From Euryarchaeota archaeon UBA33 (GTDB taxonomy: Archaea > Thermoplasmatota > E2 > DHVEG-1), in NCBI GenBank assembly GCA_002506745.1, contig DAYE01000095.1, forward strand, positions 149-33,700: a stretch of DNA of 33,552 nucleotides, given 5' to 3'. Below, in pieces: positions 17,823-27,469 of this stretch. How positions within the stretch are numbered: position 1 is the stretch's first letter; the number at the start of each line of letters is the position of its first letter. Both the position numbers and the translations under genes were made by a program. Below the pieces are notes generated by a model, which saw only the letters and a program-made list of their open reading frames with translations, was not told where the DNA came from and made no database searches.

Positions 17823-18011
17823 ATGCAGAAGAAATATATCCGAATCTGCCCTGAATGTCACAGTACTGACACACAACCAGACCTATCGGCAGACTCCTAT
17901 GCGAAAGGACTTCTAAACCAAAGGAAATGTAACACCTGTGGGCACACAGGACTATTTTTCCCAGAATACAGTCCAGAAGATGTAAAAAAGATACAAGAAA
18001 AGAGGCCTTAA
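17823..18011 (+). CDS. Small zinc-ribbon protein
   Basis: A 62-residue protein with CPEC at 9-12 and CNTC at 36-39, a four-Cys zinc-binding pair typical of small archaeal zinc ribbons. GGAG lies 3 nt before the ATG, and the gene begins 12 nt after leuS, so it is probably co-transcribed with it. Its role is unknown; such proteins often bind nucleic acid or ribosomal partners. Its last bases overlap the 3' end of the convergent surface-protein gene by 4 nt. On the plus strand the terminator is the T7 run just after the stop (about 18020-18026). Confidence 0.85.
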   Translation: MQKKYIRICPECHSTDTQPDLSADSYAKGLLNQRKCNTCGHTGLFFPEYSPEDVKKIQEKRP

Positions 18012-21000
18012 ACCGTCTCTTTTTTTCTCCATTTAAAGTAGATAATGACACTGAGAAGCAACAGAACGGCGACAAGGCCAACCAGGATCAACGCAAGGGT
18101 CATCGGGAATGAAGCAATAGCCACGGGAAACACATCGGAAGCGACCTCGTTGCCCGCGTAATCAGTCACCATGATTTTCATCTGATAATACCCGTCACCA
18201 TCGGTCGCGTCGAACACCCATTCAAACGGGGAGGAATCAAGCATATCACCATATGACGTCCAACTGCTCCAGTTGGTTTTATCCTCAGAATAGCGATAGT
18301 ACAAAATAGCTTCCTTAATACCACTGCCAGCATGATCATCGCCAAGCCCAGAGACCGTAAAGTTCCCAGACGTGCTCAATTCATCTTCCACAGAGGGAAC
18401 ATCAATGGTGACCAGCGGGGCTGCAGTATCCTTTCGAATCGTGATTGCCTGATCGTTATCCAGGATCTCTAAGGTGTTGCCCAGAGTATCGTTGATCCAG
18501 AAATAGAGATAATAGACCTCACCTTCCTCCATCTGATCCCAATAGGTTTCCGGTAAGATCCAGGAATCACCAACCGCATCGGTGTTGTAAATGCTAGAAT
18601 TCACATCTGATGCTAGCGTGGTCCATATCGTATCAAAGTTCGGCCGATATCGAATGGTATCTAAACGATAATCATCTTCGAAAACCACGGAGAACTGGGG
18701 TCGTTCCTTGAACCACAGGGTATCACCAGAGTAACTGGGAAGCTCAGGTTCTTTCCAATCATACAAGAACCAGATGTCACCTACCGAGGGGAAGCTTTCA
18801 TTGTTATTTGCATAATCAGTCGCGATGGTGCAGAGTTCGTAATACCCACCAGGTTGAGTGGGACGATTGGTGAAGTTGAACAACCAGCTTGGTGAGGTTT
18901 TCGTTGAATTCGAAAAGTAAATCCAGTCTTTCCCAGAAAAGTTCTTATTCTCTGAGTACCGATAGTACAGTTCAACGAGTTTGACGCCACTGGCATCGTC
19001 GTTCAATTTCCCAGTGTCATTAGCGGTGGCATTGATACGGATAGACGTTGAGTTGTATCTCTTGTTCATGTTCTTATCACTCACACGGGATGTTGGTTTC
19101 TTGACATCCTGTTTGAACGTGACGGTTTTTGATACAGTATTCCCTGCCAGATCAGTGATATTGAAGGTTAGGCTGCGTAATGAGGTAATGTTATTGAAGT
19201 TGGGCAACATGGAGATATTCATCGTCAGAGTCTCCCAGGCGTTTGTCCCGTTAGCTCCAGTACACAATACAGAAGAGGTGCTTTGCTGGGTAACATTATT
19301 AAGGATGTATTCTAGAGTATAGACAGCCGATTTCACGCGTAACCCTGTCCCATTATCCTTTACTTTTATGGTAAATACAGGGACGACCTCCTGGAGCCAT
19401 CCCGCAGCGGAGGGGGTAAAACTACTGCTGTTGAGGAATGGTTTTTGACTGTCTGAAATAAGAGTGATATACCACCTGAAAAGCTTCGGATTATTCCTTG
19501 AGAGATTTGATGAGGAGAAATCAGCCTGAAGTCGTACCGTTCTATCAAGAACCAGACCACCAGACGTTACAATACTTTTATTCAGTAAATTACCATTAAG
19601 GACATTGCCATTCTCATCCAATAGCTTAAACGTAATGGTGCTAACATCCTTGAGAACGGAGACATCCGCATAAAACGAATCCCACCAGAGAGCCTCTGGC
19701 AATCGGATAGGAACAGATATGATTTGACCACTGACTTGTTTTGTTGAAGTGGTGAACCGACCCAGACTGTATAAAACACCGTTCTCATCAGCAATGAACA
19801 CTAAACCATTGGACACTACTGGCGACCCGAGGACTGGTGCTGCGGTCCATATCGGGAACGTCTCATAGTGCCAAATCTCGTTACCCGTAGCGGCATCTAA
19901 TGCATAAATCAGACCAGCAGGAGTACCGATATACACATGGTTTTCGGCATATGCTGGAGATGACTGAAGGACTTTATCAGAGAAGAGTGGGACCGTGTAA
20001 ATTTCCTTAGACCATAGTGCCGTCCCATTCACCGTATCAAGTGCATAGATGGTTCCATCAGCAGAAGCAGCATACAGGACTCCGTTGTAGATCGCAGGGG
20101 TGGATTCCGCGACATTGCTATAGGAGGCTGATGGCGTACCAAGTGTTTTATTCCACAGGATAGTGCCGTCATTAATGTTTAATGCGACGATCTTTGTCAC
20201 ATATTTTTTATTGCTGACCTGCGCACAGGTGACAAAAACAGTCTCTTCAGAGACAACCGGTGAGGCATGACCGACGGCCCCAACCGCTTGACCCCAGCTT
20301 ATTGTTCCATCGTTACGATTGAAAGCTATCACACTATCATTGTCTGTTGAACTACAAGTAACTATAATCTTATCAGAGGTCACTGCAGGGCTTGAAAAAC
20401 TTGGAGCAGGTAAGGAATATTCTTTTTCCAATCTAGCAGATTCAGTATCAAATTGTAATGCGAGCAACTTATTATTTGTATAACGTTGTGATTCGAAAAC
20501 GTAGTTTTTATTGTCACCGCCCCAGGTAGTTATGAAGAGCCATGAACCATCAATCACAGGAGATGCATCATAACAGATTTTCCCATCGTACTTGTATACC
20601 CATTTAGAACTGAGATTATAGGGTTCATATCCATAGATGAAATTTTCGCTTCCTTCAGGTGCTTCCTGACCGGTCGCAACAATCACTAGCTCATCTGTCA
20701 AGGCAGGAGAGGATACCACATCATTATCAAACTCGATAGAGGAGGCATTTACTAGAGGCTCACCTTCCTTAGCACCACTTGGGAGTAATATCGGATATTC
20801 ATGTAACGTGCTTCTATTCGATACAATATAGACGTTCCCATTCCCGATGACAGGGTTGCGGAATTCCCCACCAACATACTCGGCACCAAACCAATACAGA
20901 TTGGCACTTGTTGCGGCTTTCCCACCGGATGCTCGTGTGTTTGCCGAATCAAAACCAAACATCGGCCATTCATCTTGTATCGAAGAGATCATGATTGTTC

Positions 21001-22189
21001 CATTCTCTTTGTTTACCTTGGTCCGTGAATCGATCCGATAATAGGTTTCGAAAGAATCTTGCCAGCGGGTTTTATTCTGCCAGGTCAACGCCCAACTGAA
21101 AATCTTTGGGGAGACCGATGGGGAATTCGTTGAAAAGTTCACGCGAATCTTCAGTTTATTATATTTCGCACCATAATCATAGTTCGAGAGGTTGTTCAGA
21201 TAGACGGGTGCTGTGAGGAATCCTTCGTTGTTCCCTGGTAGAACAGATTTTTCTACTTCGACAAATTTCCCGGTCGCGTTCATGTATAAGACTTGATAGC
21301 GAGCCTTGGTTCCTGTTGGCTGATAATCATCCCATGTCAGAAGATCCCAGTTAAAACCGCCCTTCGAAATATTCGATGGGACGATGTCCCTTGTTGTCTT
21401 AGCAATGGCATACCCTAATGAATATCCCTTTTCTGTTTTTGCTACAAGGCTGACAAAATCAGTGGACAATGTGCATTTTTGGCGAGAGAACGGATGGGTT
21501 GCGACAGCACAGATATCGATGTAATTGCTTCCGTCGATTGCGTACTTCACAGCATTACCATGGATCGTGTAATTCACTGAATAGACGCTTCCACTGGAGG
21601 AGCTAATTGTATTCAGAAACTCCCATGCACCGCGTTCTAAAAGACCGAAATAACTATAGTTATAGAAATAAAAATTGACACGAGTCGAAGCATCTGCGGT
21701 TCCAGTCCAAAGGACATAGACATCATCAACGGTTTCCGGGTCTATATCGACCTTAAATCGAAAGTGATGAACGACATAGCTGAAGAGGACTCCTTTGCTG
21801 GATCGTTCCGCGTAATCCTTGTCAATATATTTGAGTCGGTAGATATCGTTGCCACCGAATTTTACTTCCCCGGGGCGAGGGCTTGTGGGTGAGAAGAACT
21901 TCCATAGCGGAAAAAAGAAAGGAAATTGATAGGCGGAAGCTTCATGATTATTTTGTGCAGCAAAATTATAGGAGATTTGACTGAGTGTTTGATTCAGGAC
22001 AATTTCGCCACCTTCGACATGGCAGTTTGAGAGTGTTACATTGTTTTTGTCCTCAAAGCTATCCTCCCATATCCCATCTTTAGAGTAGATATTCGCGGCT
22101 GAAACCGCGTGGGGAACAAAGAATCCTATCAATAAGATAAAACTAATTCCCAGTGTAATTGGCGTATGTATCAAACGCATTTTGTGCAT
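18008..22189 (-). CDS. Large cell-surface protein with PQQ-type beta-propeller and C-terminal membrane anchor
   Basis: A 1393-residue exported protein of unknown function. Residues 1-31 are a signal peptide (cleavage after AVSA). About 40-400 are beta-sandwich-like regions with two IWEDSFE/RWQDSFE segments. About 405-815 form a PQQ/WD-like propeller with repeated units such as GTIYALDTVNGTALW and GLIYALDAATGNEIW. About 915-1350 contain Ig-like repeats marked by LYYRYSE and TDYAGN. A single membrane helix at 1361-1384 is followed by a basic tail KWRKK. Many Asn-X-Ser/Thr sites suggest glycosylation. No catalytic residues are recognised; binding of ligands or surface polymers is a guess. GGAG lies 7-8 nt before the ATG. 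Confidence 0.88.
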   Translation of the reverse strand: MHKMRLIHTPITLGISFILLIGFFVPHAVSAANIYSKDGIWEDSFEDKNNVTLSNCHVEGGEIVLNQTLSQISYNFAAQNNHEASAYQFPFFFPLWKFFSPTSPRPGEVKFGGNDIYRLKYIDKDYAERSSKGVLFSYVVHHFRFKVDIDPETVDDVYVLWTGTADASTRVNFYFYNYSYFGLLERGAWEFLNTISSSSGSVYSVNYTIHGNAVKYAIDGSNYIDICAVATHPFSRQKCTLSTDFVSLVAKTEKGYSLGYAIAKTTRDIVPSNISKGGFNWDLLTWDDYQPTGTKARYQVLYMNATGKFVEVEKSVLPGNNEGFLTAPVYLNNLSNYDYGAKYNKLKIRVNFSTNSPSVSPKIFSWALTWQNKTRWQDSFETYYRIDSRTKVNKENGTIMISSIQDEWPMFGFDSANTRASGGKAATSANLYWFGAEYVGGEFRNPVIGNGNVYIVSNRSTLHEYPILLPSGAKEGEPLVNASSIEFDNDVVSSPALTDELVIVATGQEAPEGSENFIYGYEPYNLSSKWVYKYDGKICYDASPVIDGSWLFITTWGGDNKNYVFESQRYTNNKLLALQFDTESARLEKEYSLPAPSFSSPAVTSDKIIVTCSSTDNDSVIAFNRNDGTISWGQAVGAVGHASPVVSEETVFVTCAQVSNKKYVTKIVALNINDGTILWNKTLGTPSASYSNVAESTPAIYNGVLYAASADGTIYALDTVNGTALWSKEIYTVPLFSDKVLQSSPAYAENHVYIGTPAGLIYALDAATGNEIWHYETFPIWTAAPVLGSPVVSNGLVFIADENGVLYSLGRFTTSTKQVSGQIISVPIRLPEALWWDSFYADVSVLKDVSTITFKLLDENGNVLNGNLLNKSIVTSGGLVLDRTVRLQADFSSSNLSRNNPKLFRWYITLISDSQKPFLNSSSFTPSAAGWLQEVVPVFTIKVKDNGTGLRVKSAVYTLEYILNNVTQQSTSSVLCTGANGTNAWETLTMNISMLPNFNNITSLRSLTFNITDLAGNTVSKTVTFKQDVKKPTSRVSDKNMNKRYNSTSIRINATANDTGKLNDDASGVKLVELYYRYSENKNFSGKDWIYFSNSTKTSPSWLFNFTNRPTQPGGYYELCTIATDYANNNESFPSVGDIWFLYDWKEPELPSYSGDTLWFKERPQFSVVFEDDYRLDTIRYRPNFDTIWTTLASDVNSSIYNTDAVGDSWILPETYWDQMEEGEVYYLYFWINDTLGNTLEILDNDQAITIRKDTAAPLVTIDVPSVEDELSTSGNFTVSGLGDDHAGSGIKEAILYYRYSEDKTNWSSWTSYGDMLDSSPFEWVFDATDGDGYYQMKIMVTDYAGNEVASDVFPVAIASFPMTLALILVGLVAVLLLLSVIIYFKWRKKETV

Positions 22190-22405
22190 ATTTTATCTCC
22201 ATATATAGATTTTTAACTCTTTATATTACTTTTGCTCGCGTGGTTTTTAAGGAGTAAATAGTATTTCCTTTACCACTGATAGTATTATTATACGAAATAT
22301 TTATATATTAGTTTTGGAACAGTTTTTTGATTGAGTTCATCCCATTTTGTTATCTCTTTCCTCCTTAAAAGGTTTATTATGTACTGATAGAAAAACGTCC
22401 ATGCA
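22190..22405 (+). other. Intergenic region with a consensus TATA box on the plus strand
   Basis: These 216 nt carry the minus-strand promoter of the surface protein. They also contain, at 22293-22307 on the plus strand, CGAAATA followed by TTTATATA, the best archaeal BRE/TATA match in the window. No plus-strand gene follows: transcription would run antisense into the end of the glycerate kinase gene, and the ATGs downstream open only very short frames. On the minus strand an AAGGAGG lies near 22359, with no convincing ORF behind it. The element may also act on the minus strand because such boxes are nearly symmetric. Confidence 0.4.
22219..22228 (-). promoter_or_regulatory. TATA-like element of the large surface-protein gene
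   Basis: TAATATAAAG on the minus strand, about 34 nt upstream of the ATG at 22189, giving a short leader with the GGAG site. Confidence 0.45.
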
Positions 22406-23740
22406 TCACTGAAGAATTATTTGGATATCCATCACATTCGTCCCAGTTGGACCCGTATGTAGAAAATCGCCTAAAACCTGAAAAAAAACATACGAGTCAT
22501 TGTCCTGTAGAAAACGAGAAGGAAGCAAGTGTTTTTTCTGCGCACGTGCCAAGGAACACCCATCAGCGATCGCCCCAGCAGCATCACTATTCCCGTCGAG
22601 CCCATCAGTCGCAAACGAAGCAAGAACTATATCGCTGCCAGCGATGTCTTTTACACAACCGAGCACCAGCTCCTGGTTTCGACCCCCAATGCCGTTCCCA
22701 CGAACGGTCACGGTCGGTTCTCCACCAGTGATAAACGCAGCATGTTCTTTCACCAGACTGTTCTTGGCTCTGTCCACCAAATATCTCCCAAGAGTTTTTG
22801 CCTCGCCGGTCATGGATGTCGTTATGAGTTTTGCATCATACCCAAGCTCCCCGGCTTTCTTTACCGCAGCCTGACAGGCTTGCTCATTGTTCGCGATAAT
22901 GAAATGAAAGACATTCTCAAATGCAGGATTACCCGTCTTGAGAGTCTCAGGTAGATGTCCTTTTCTGCCATCTTCGATGATCATGCGTACTGCTGCTGAA
23001 ACCTTCCCCCACAGTTGATAACGACGAAGGATTTCCTCTGCATCCGTATATGTGGTCGGATCAGGGGAGGTTGGACCAGATGCAATCGAACTGATTAGAT
23101 CATGGACAACATCAGAAATGATTAAAGAAAAAATAACTGCTTTTGTCTGCTGCGCAAGTTGTCCGCCTTTCACCAGAGAAAGATGTTTTCTGATTGTATT
23201 TACTTCATCGATTGTTGCTCCAGATCGCATCAAGAGGGTAATGGTGCTTTGAAGATCAGGCAAAGGAACACGAGGCTTGCAGAATAACGACGAGCCGCCA
23301 CCAGAGATAAGGACGATCACGGCATCATTCTCACCACAGTCTTGGAGAAGGGTCAGGATTTTTTCAGTACCACGGATGCTTCCCTCGTTGGGAAGAGGAT
23401 GGCCTCCCACGAGCACCTCGACAGCCTCATGAGTGACCCTTGCCTTGGGATCATTGGTGATCACCACACCTTTCGTCACCTTTACTGCATCACAGACCGC
23501 TTGTGCCATCCCGACACTCGCTTTCCCGAAACCCACCAGATACAGATGATCAAAAGAAGCAAGATCAAAGCTCTCCGATGGAAAAACCAGCTGGGATCCA
23601 TGGAACAGATCTTTTACAACACGATAGGGTTGAACCGCCTCGACTGCTGCTGTCAACATCTCAAGGATGTCTTTTCGTTTCTGCTGCAGAAATGGTGTAC
23701 TCCCATTCAGAATCAGTGCATCATAGTTCGTAAACAACAT
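22406..23740 (-). CDS. Glycerate 2-kinase (MOFRL family)
   Basis: A 444-residue cytoplasmic kinase that phosphorylates D-glycerate, feeding glycolysis; in Thermoplasmata it ends the non-phosphorylating Entner-Doudoroff route. Visible family features are LVGFGKASVGMAQAV, a glycine-rich VLISGGGSSLFCKP, and the C-terminal MOFRL domain with GGEPTVTVRGNGIGGRNQELVLG and the terminal HTGPTGTNVMDI. The ATG at 23740 follows the srp54 stop by 13 nt; a TTG at 23770 would overlap srp54 and is less likely. The ribosome-binding site is weak (GGGA), so it is probably read through from srp54. Confidence 0.92.
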   Translation of the reverse strand: MLFTNYDALILNGSTPFLQQKRKDILEMLTAAVEAVQPYRVVKDLFHGSQLVFPSESFDLASFDHLYLVGFGKASVGMAQAVCDAVKVTKGVVITNDPKARVTHEAVEVLVGGHPLPNEGSIRGTEKILTLLQDCGENDAVIVLISGGGSSLFCKPRVPLPDLQSTITLLMRSGATIDEVNTIRKHLSLVKGGQLAQQTKAVIFSLIISDVVHDLISSIASGPTSPDPTTYTDAEEILRRYQLWGKVSAAVRMIIEDGRKGHLPETLKTGNPAFENVFHFIIANNEQACQAAVKKAGELGYDAKLITTSMTGEAKTLGRYLVDRAKNSLVKEHAAFITGGEPTVTVRGNGIGGRNQELVLGCVKDIAGSDIVLASFATDGLDGNSDAAGAIADGCSLARAQKKHLLPSRFLQDNDSYVFFQVLGDFLHTGPTGTNVMDIQIILQ

Positions 23741-23753
23741 AGTCCCAGGATGC

Positions 23754-25085
23754 TCATTTCCCAAAATCAAGTTGTCGCATCAGGTTTCGCCGCATCTTCC
23801 GGTCACTGGAGAACCCTTTCATCATCCGCTTCGTCATATTATAATACTTTAGTACTTCTTTGACGTCTTTGTTCTCTACACCAGCACCTTTCGCTATCCG
23901 TCTGATCCGAGACGCCTGGATACACTCAGGGGTTTCCCGCTCCGCATTGGTCATCGAATCAAGAATAACCCGGAACCGCTTCAGTTTATCCTGGGTCTCA
24001 TCCATATTAACGTTTTTTAATTTCCCGGACATACCACCCGGGAGCATCTCGGCTATCTTCGACAACGGACCCATCCCAGAGATCATATTCATCTGTTCAT
24101 ACATGTCATTGAGGTTGAACTTCCCAGACATCAGTTTCCGCGCGGTTTTCTCAGCATCCTTCCCGTTCATGCTTTCTTCCGCTCGTTCCAGCAGCGATTT
24201 TATATCACCCATGCCAAGGAGCCTTGAGATGAAACCAGAGGGATCGAATTTCTCAAAATCAGTGGAATGTTCACCTGTTCCGACGAACACGATCGGGGCA
24301 CCGACTTCTGAGGCGGCACTGAGCGCACCACCACCTTTTGCGGTCCCATCCAGTTTTGTCAGGACAATACCAGTGATACCGATCGCGTCATTGAAGGCTT
24401 TTGCCTGCGGACCAGCCTGCTGGCCCATTGCCGCATCCATCACCAGGAGCTTCTCATCAGGTTTAATCGCCTTGAAGATATCCTTCATCTCAGAGATCAG
24501 ATCATCCTCTAATTTATGCCGACCAGAGGTATCAACAATAATCACATCAGCGGCTCGCTTGTACTTATCAAGACCATCCTTGATGACTCGTACAGCATTT
24601 TTCTCAGCTTTATCCCCATAGAACGGGACTTCGACTTGTTCAGAGATCTGTTTCAGTTGTTCATAGGCTGCTGGTCGATGGACATCCCCAGCGATCAAAA
24701 CGGGTCGTAATCCTTTTCTCTTAAAATACGTGGCGAGTTTCCCACAACTCGTGGTTTTCCCTTGTCCGTACAGCCCAACCATCATGATGACTTGCTTGCG
24801 GATTGCAAGTTCTCGGGATGCTCCGACAATATGTACGAGCTCATCATACACGATGTGGATGACGTGCTCTCGGTTTGTCATCCCCGCTGGTGGTTTTTCC
24901 TCAAGGGCGCGTTGTTCTATTTTTTTTGATAGCTCCAGAACCAGCTTCACGTTCACATCAGATTGTAATAACGCGCGTTGGATGTCATGAACAACCTCTT
25001 TGACGAGTGCTGCATCGACATGGACTGCGTTTGCGATCTTTTTGATCGTCCGCTTCAGTGAATCTCCGAGATTATCAAGAACCAT
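23754..25085 (-). CDS. srp54: Signal recognition particle subunit SRP54
   Basis: A 443-residue GTPase that binds signal sequences and SRP RNA and targets ribosomes to the membrane. An N domain of helices spans about 1-95. The NG GTPase domain has the P-loop GLYGQGKTT at 104-112, VDTSGRHKLEDD, and TKLDGTAKGGGAL. A Met-rich M domain runs from about 300 to the end with GMGPLSKIAEMLPGG. The length is typical for Archaea. It is the first gene of an operon with glycerate kinase, from a TATA element about 36 nt upstream. A long antisense frame at 23860-24621 is a by-product of its codons. Confidence 0.97.
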   Translation of the reverse strand: MVLDNLGDSLKRTIKKIANAVHVDAALVKEVVHDIQRALLQSDVNVKLVLELSKKIEQRALEEKPPAGMTNREHVIHIVYDELVHIVGASRELAIRKQVIMMVGLYGQGKTTSCGKLATYFKRKGLRPVLIAGDVHRPAAYEQLKQISEQVEVPFYGDKAEKNAVRVIKDGLDKYKRAADVIIVDTSGRHKLEDDLISEMKDIFKAIKPDEKLLVMDAAMGQQAGPQAKAFNDAIGITGIVLTKLDGTAKGGGALSAASEVGAPIVFVGTGEHSTDFEKFDPSGFISRLLGMGDIKSLLERAEESMNGKDAEKTARKLMSGKFNLNDMYEQMNMISGMGPLSKIAEMLPGGMSGKLKNVNMDETQDKLKRFRVILDSMTNAERETPECIQASRIRRIAKGAGVENKDVKEVLKYYNMTKRMMKGFSSDRKMRRNLMRQLDFGK

Positions 25086-25115
25086 AGGTATCTACGCTGA
25101 GACATAGAAGAGGAC

Positions 25116-25126
25116 AGATTAAAAGC
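25116..25126 (-). promoter_or_regulatory. TATA-like element of srp54
   Basis: GCTTTTAATCT on the minus strand, about 31-41 nt before the ATG at 25085. Confidence 0.4.
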
Positions 25127-25160
25127 TATCGTCATTTGGTTTTTCCCAGACATCTTCCAC

Positions 25161-25173
25161 AAATATATATACA
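25161..25173 (+). promoter_or_regulatory. TATA box of the DUF3160-type lipoprotein gene
   Basis: AAATATATATACA at 25161-25173, about 34-46 nt before the TTG start at 25207. It leaves a leader that contains the GAGG ribosome-binding site. Confidence 0.5.
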
Positions 25174-25206
25174 ATTACTGATATTGAGGAGTCGAGGCGA
25201 TGTGAA

Positions 25207-27465
25207 TTGAACAATAAAAATAAATGGATTGGGATAGGTATTGTAGGTCTTTTTATTATCACGAGTTTCAGCGGGTGCGTTCAACAACCTGGATCGGGAA
25301 GTAATCTAATCATCATCCCTTCTTTAGAAACCCTCTCTTCAGAGAATCCGAAGTATAAGATGGCATCGTACTATAGTTCTAAGGAGATAACCATAGAGGC
25401 GCAACCACCACAATATAGCCTGCCCTTAGATTTGTCAGCAATCCAGAATCTACAGAGTATCGAGGATATTTTTTCCCTCACAAATACACAAAAGGAATTG
25501 CTTAGGACCAATGGATTTGTTGTCAGAGATTTTGGGAGTCTGTCTGACATTTCTGCACCATATAAGTATCTCAAAGACCATGGGATCCCTGTGTTCGTCA
25601 CCGCAGACACGTTGTTACACCTGTACCATATCCTCTTCGATCAGACGTTGAAAGGAATTGAAGAACGGGAGTTCTTCGACAGCATCCTTACTCTGAGTAA
25701 AGCATTGTTCGATAAATCCGTTGAAGACTATGATACGTTCACAGAACCTCATTTAAAGGAGGCAGCGAGACGGAACGTCGGGTTTTTCGGAGTTGCCTTG
25801 TCTCTGTTACAGACGCCAACAGAGGGGTATAACGACTCTGAGACCATTCGAACTGTATCATTCTCGATTCCAGATTATGTTACTGAAAATGTCACCGCAG
25901 AGCTTTCCTGTATTGAAGCACATGAAGGATACCAGGATAGCTCTATCTTTCACTACAAAGAGGATTATTCACAGTATAATCCACGTGGCCATTATACGCA
26001 ATCAGAGAAACTCAAACGATACTTCAAAGCGATGATGTGGTATGGACGAATGACTTTTTTACTACGCAGCAGCGACATAGTTTCTGAGGAGGATGCAACC
26101 ATCGCAACGATCCAAGCCTGCCTTATCTCCACGTCATTATCATCTCTTACGGACCATGAAATACCCGTAGAAGACCTCTGGGGGAGAGTGTACACGGTCA
26201 CCTCCTTTTTTGTCGGGACCGCGGATGATCTGATCCCCCTTGAGTATCTCACCAGTATCAATACGGTATTCGGAACTCGATTTAATGCAACTGAATTTGC
26301 CAATGAGACAAAAATGCTTGATTTACTCGGAACCTTGGCGCAACTGCACAATCCCCAGATCTATGGTGGGACCGGTAATGTAGTCATCCAACCACCATTC
26401 ACAAAAGACAAACTCATCGAGACCCTTGAGAAAACAAAGGGGATGCGTCTCATGGGACAGCGTTTCATCCCAGATTCCTATATGTTTCAGAACCTCGTAA
26501 CCCCCTCAACAGGTCAATATACTGGTGACGGAGCACCCTTTACGTATTGGAATGGGGAACGGGTCATGCCACGAAGTCTTGATATCATGACGATCCTCGG
26601 TTCGACACGAGCGAGAGAAAATCTGGATACGGAGGGTGACAGTGCCTATGAATATTATGACCGTCAGGTGGAGAATCTTTCAGGTCAGTTCGCTTCTTTG
26701 AATGTCACGGAATGGAACCGGAATCTGTACTGGGGCTGGCTTTATACCTTAAAACCTCTGCTGGGTTCTTTTAATTCACGCTATCCATCGTTTATGCAGA
26801 ATTCTGCATGGAGCGACAAAGAACTGCAGTCTGTGCTGGCCTCGTGGACTGAATTACGACATGATACCATCCTGTATGCTAAACAATCATACACAGAAGC
26901 GACATCTGCTTTTCCCCCAGGGGAAATCGCTGTGGTTGGGTACGTCGAACCGGTCCCTGAGTTCTATCAACGTCTGCTTGCGTTAACAACGATGACGCGA
27001 ATGGGTCTTTCAGATCTTGACGCGTTGAATGAAACGGAGACCTTTCGTCTGTACAACCTTGAGACTCTTCTTGGGAAATTACTCACCATCGCAACATCTG
27101 AACTGGAAGGAAAAGAACTCAGTGAGAGCGATTATGAATTCATACGAGGGTTTGGTGGGCAACTCGATGGCATCATCACCGGTGTCAACGACCAGGGGAA
27201 GCAAACCATCATCATTGCAGATGTTCACACGGATACCAACACTGGCACAGTGCTGGAAGAAGCGGTCGGATATGTCGATCTTATCATCGTTGCGTATAAA
27301 ACCCCTGATGGAAACGTGATAGCAGGAGCTGGTCCGGTGCTCAGTTACTATGAATTCAAACAACCGATGTCAGATCGTTTGACAGATGAAGCCTGGAAAC
27401 AACTTTTAGAAAGTGGACAAGAACCGAGTCGACCAACCTGGACGGAGAGCTTTCTTGCGGAGTAA
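25207..27465 (+). CDS. DUF3160-type secreted lipoprotein
   Basis: A 752-residue exported protein. Residues 1-24 form a lipoprotein signal: NNKNK, a hydrophobic core, then FSGC with Cys24 as the lipid attachment site. The mature part looks like the DUF3160 family, with PVFVTADTLLHLYHILFDQTL and VGYVEPVPEFYQRL segments; biochemical function is unknown to me. The start is TTG: the nearby ATG and GTG at 25200-25204 run straight into stops, GAGG lies 9 nt before the TTG, and it begins a proper signal peptide. It converges on the phosphatase gene with only 4 nt between. The last residues ESFLAE carry no anchor. Confidence 0.78.
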   Translation: MNNKNKWIGIGIVGLFIITSFSGCVQQPGSGSNLIIIPSLETLSSENPKYKMASYYSSKEITIEAQPPQYSLPLDLSAIQNLQSIEDIFSLTNTQKELLRTNGFVVRDFGSLSDISAPYKYLKDHGIPVFVTADTLLHLYHILFDQTLKGIEEREFFDSILTLSKALFDKSVEDYDTFTEPHLKEAARRNVGFFGVALSLLQTPTEGYNDSETIRTVSFSIPDYVTENVTAELSCIEAHEGYQDSSIFHYKEDYSQYNPRGHYTQSEKLKRYFKAMMWYGRMTFLLRSSDIVSEEDATIATIQACLISTSLSSLTDHEIPVEDLWGRVYTVTSFFVGTADDLIPLEYLTSINTVFGTRFNATEFANETKMLDLLGTLAQLHNPQIYGGTGNVVIQPPFTKDKLIETLEKTKGMRLMGQRFIPDSYMFQNLVTPSTGQYTGDGAPFTYWNGERVMPRSLDIMTILGSTRARENLDTEGDSAYEYYDRQVENLSGQFASLNVTEWNRNLYWGWLYTLKPLLGSFNSRYPSFMQNSAWSDKELQSVLASWTELRHDTILYAKQSYTEATSAFPPGEIAVVGYVEPVPEFYQRLLALTTMTRMGLSDLDALNETETFRLYNLETLLGKLLTIATSELEGKELSESDYEFIRGFGGQLDGIITGVNDQGKQTIIIADVHTDTNTGTVLEEAVGYVDLIIVAYKTPDGNVIAGAGPVLSYYEFKQPMSDRLTDEAWKQLLESGQEPSRPTWTESFLAE

Positions 27466-27469
27466 CCCT

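Noticed and set aside
22340..22366. Small minus-strand gene behind an AAGGAGG near 22359
   Set aside because: The nearest ATG frames stop after one to ten codons and spacing from the purine-rich site is poor.
23860..24621. 253-codon open frame on the plus strand opposite srp54
   Set aside because: It is antisense to a highly conserved gene, with Ser/Pro-rich composition typical of reversed codons and no family motif.
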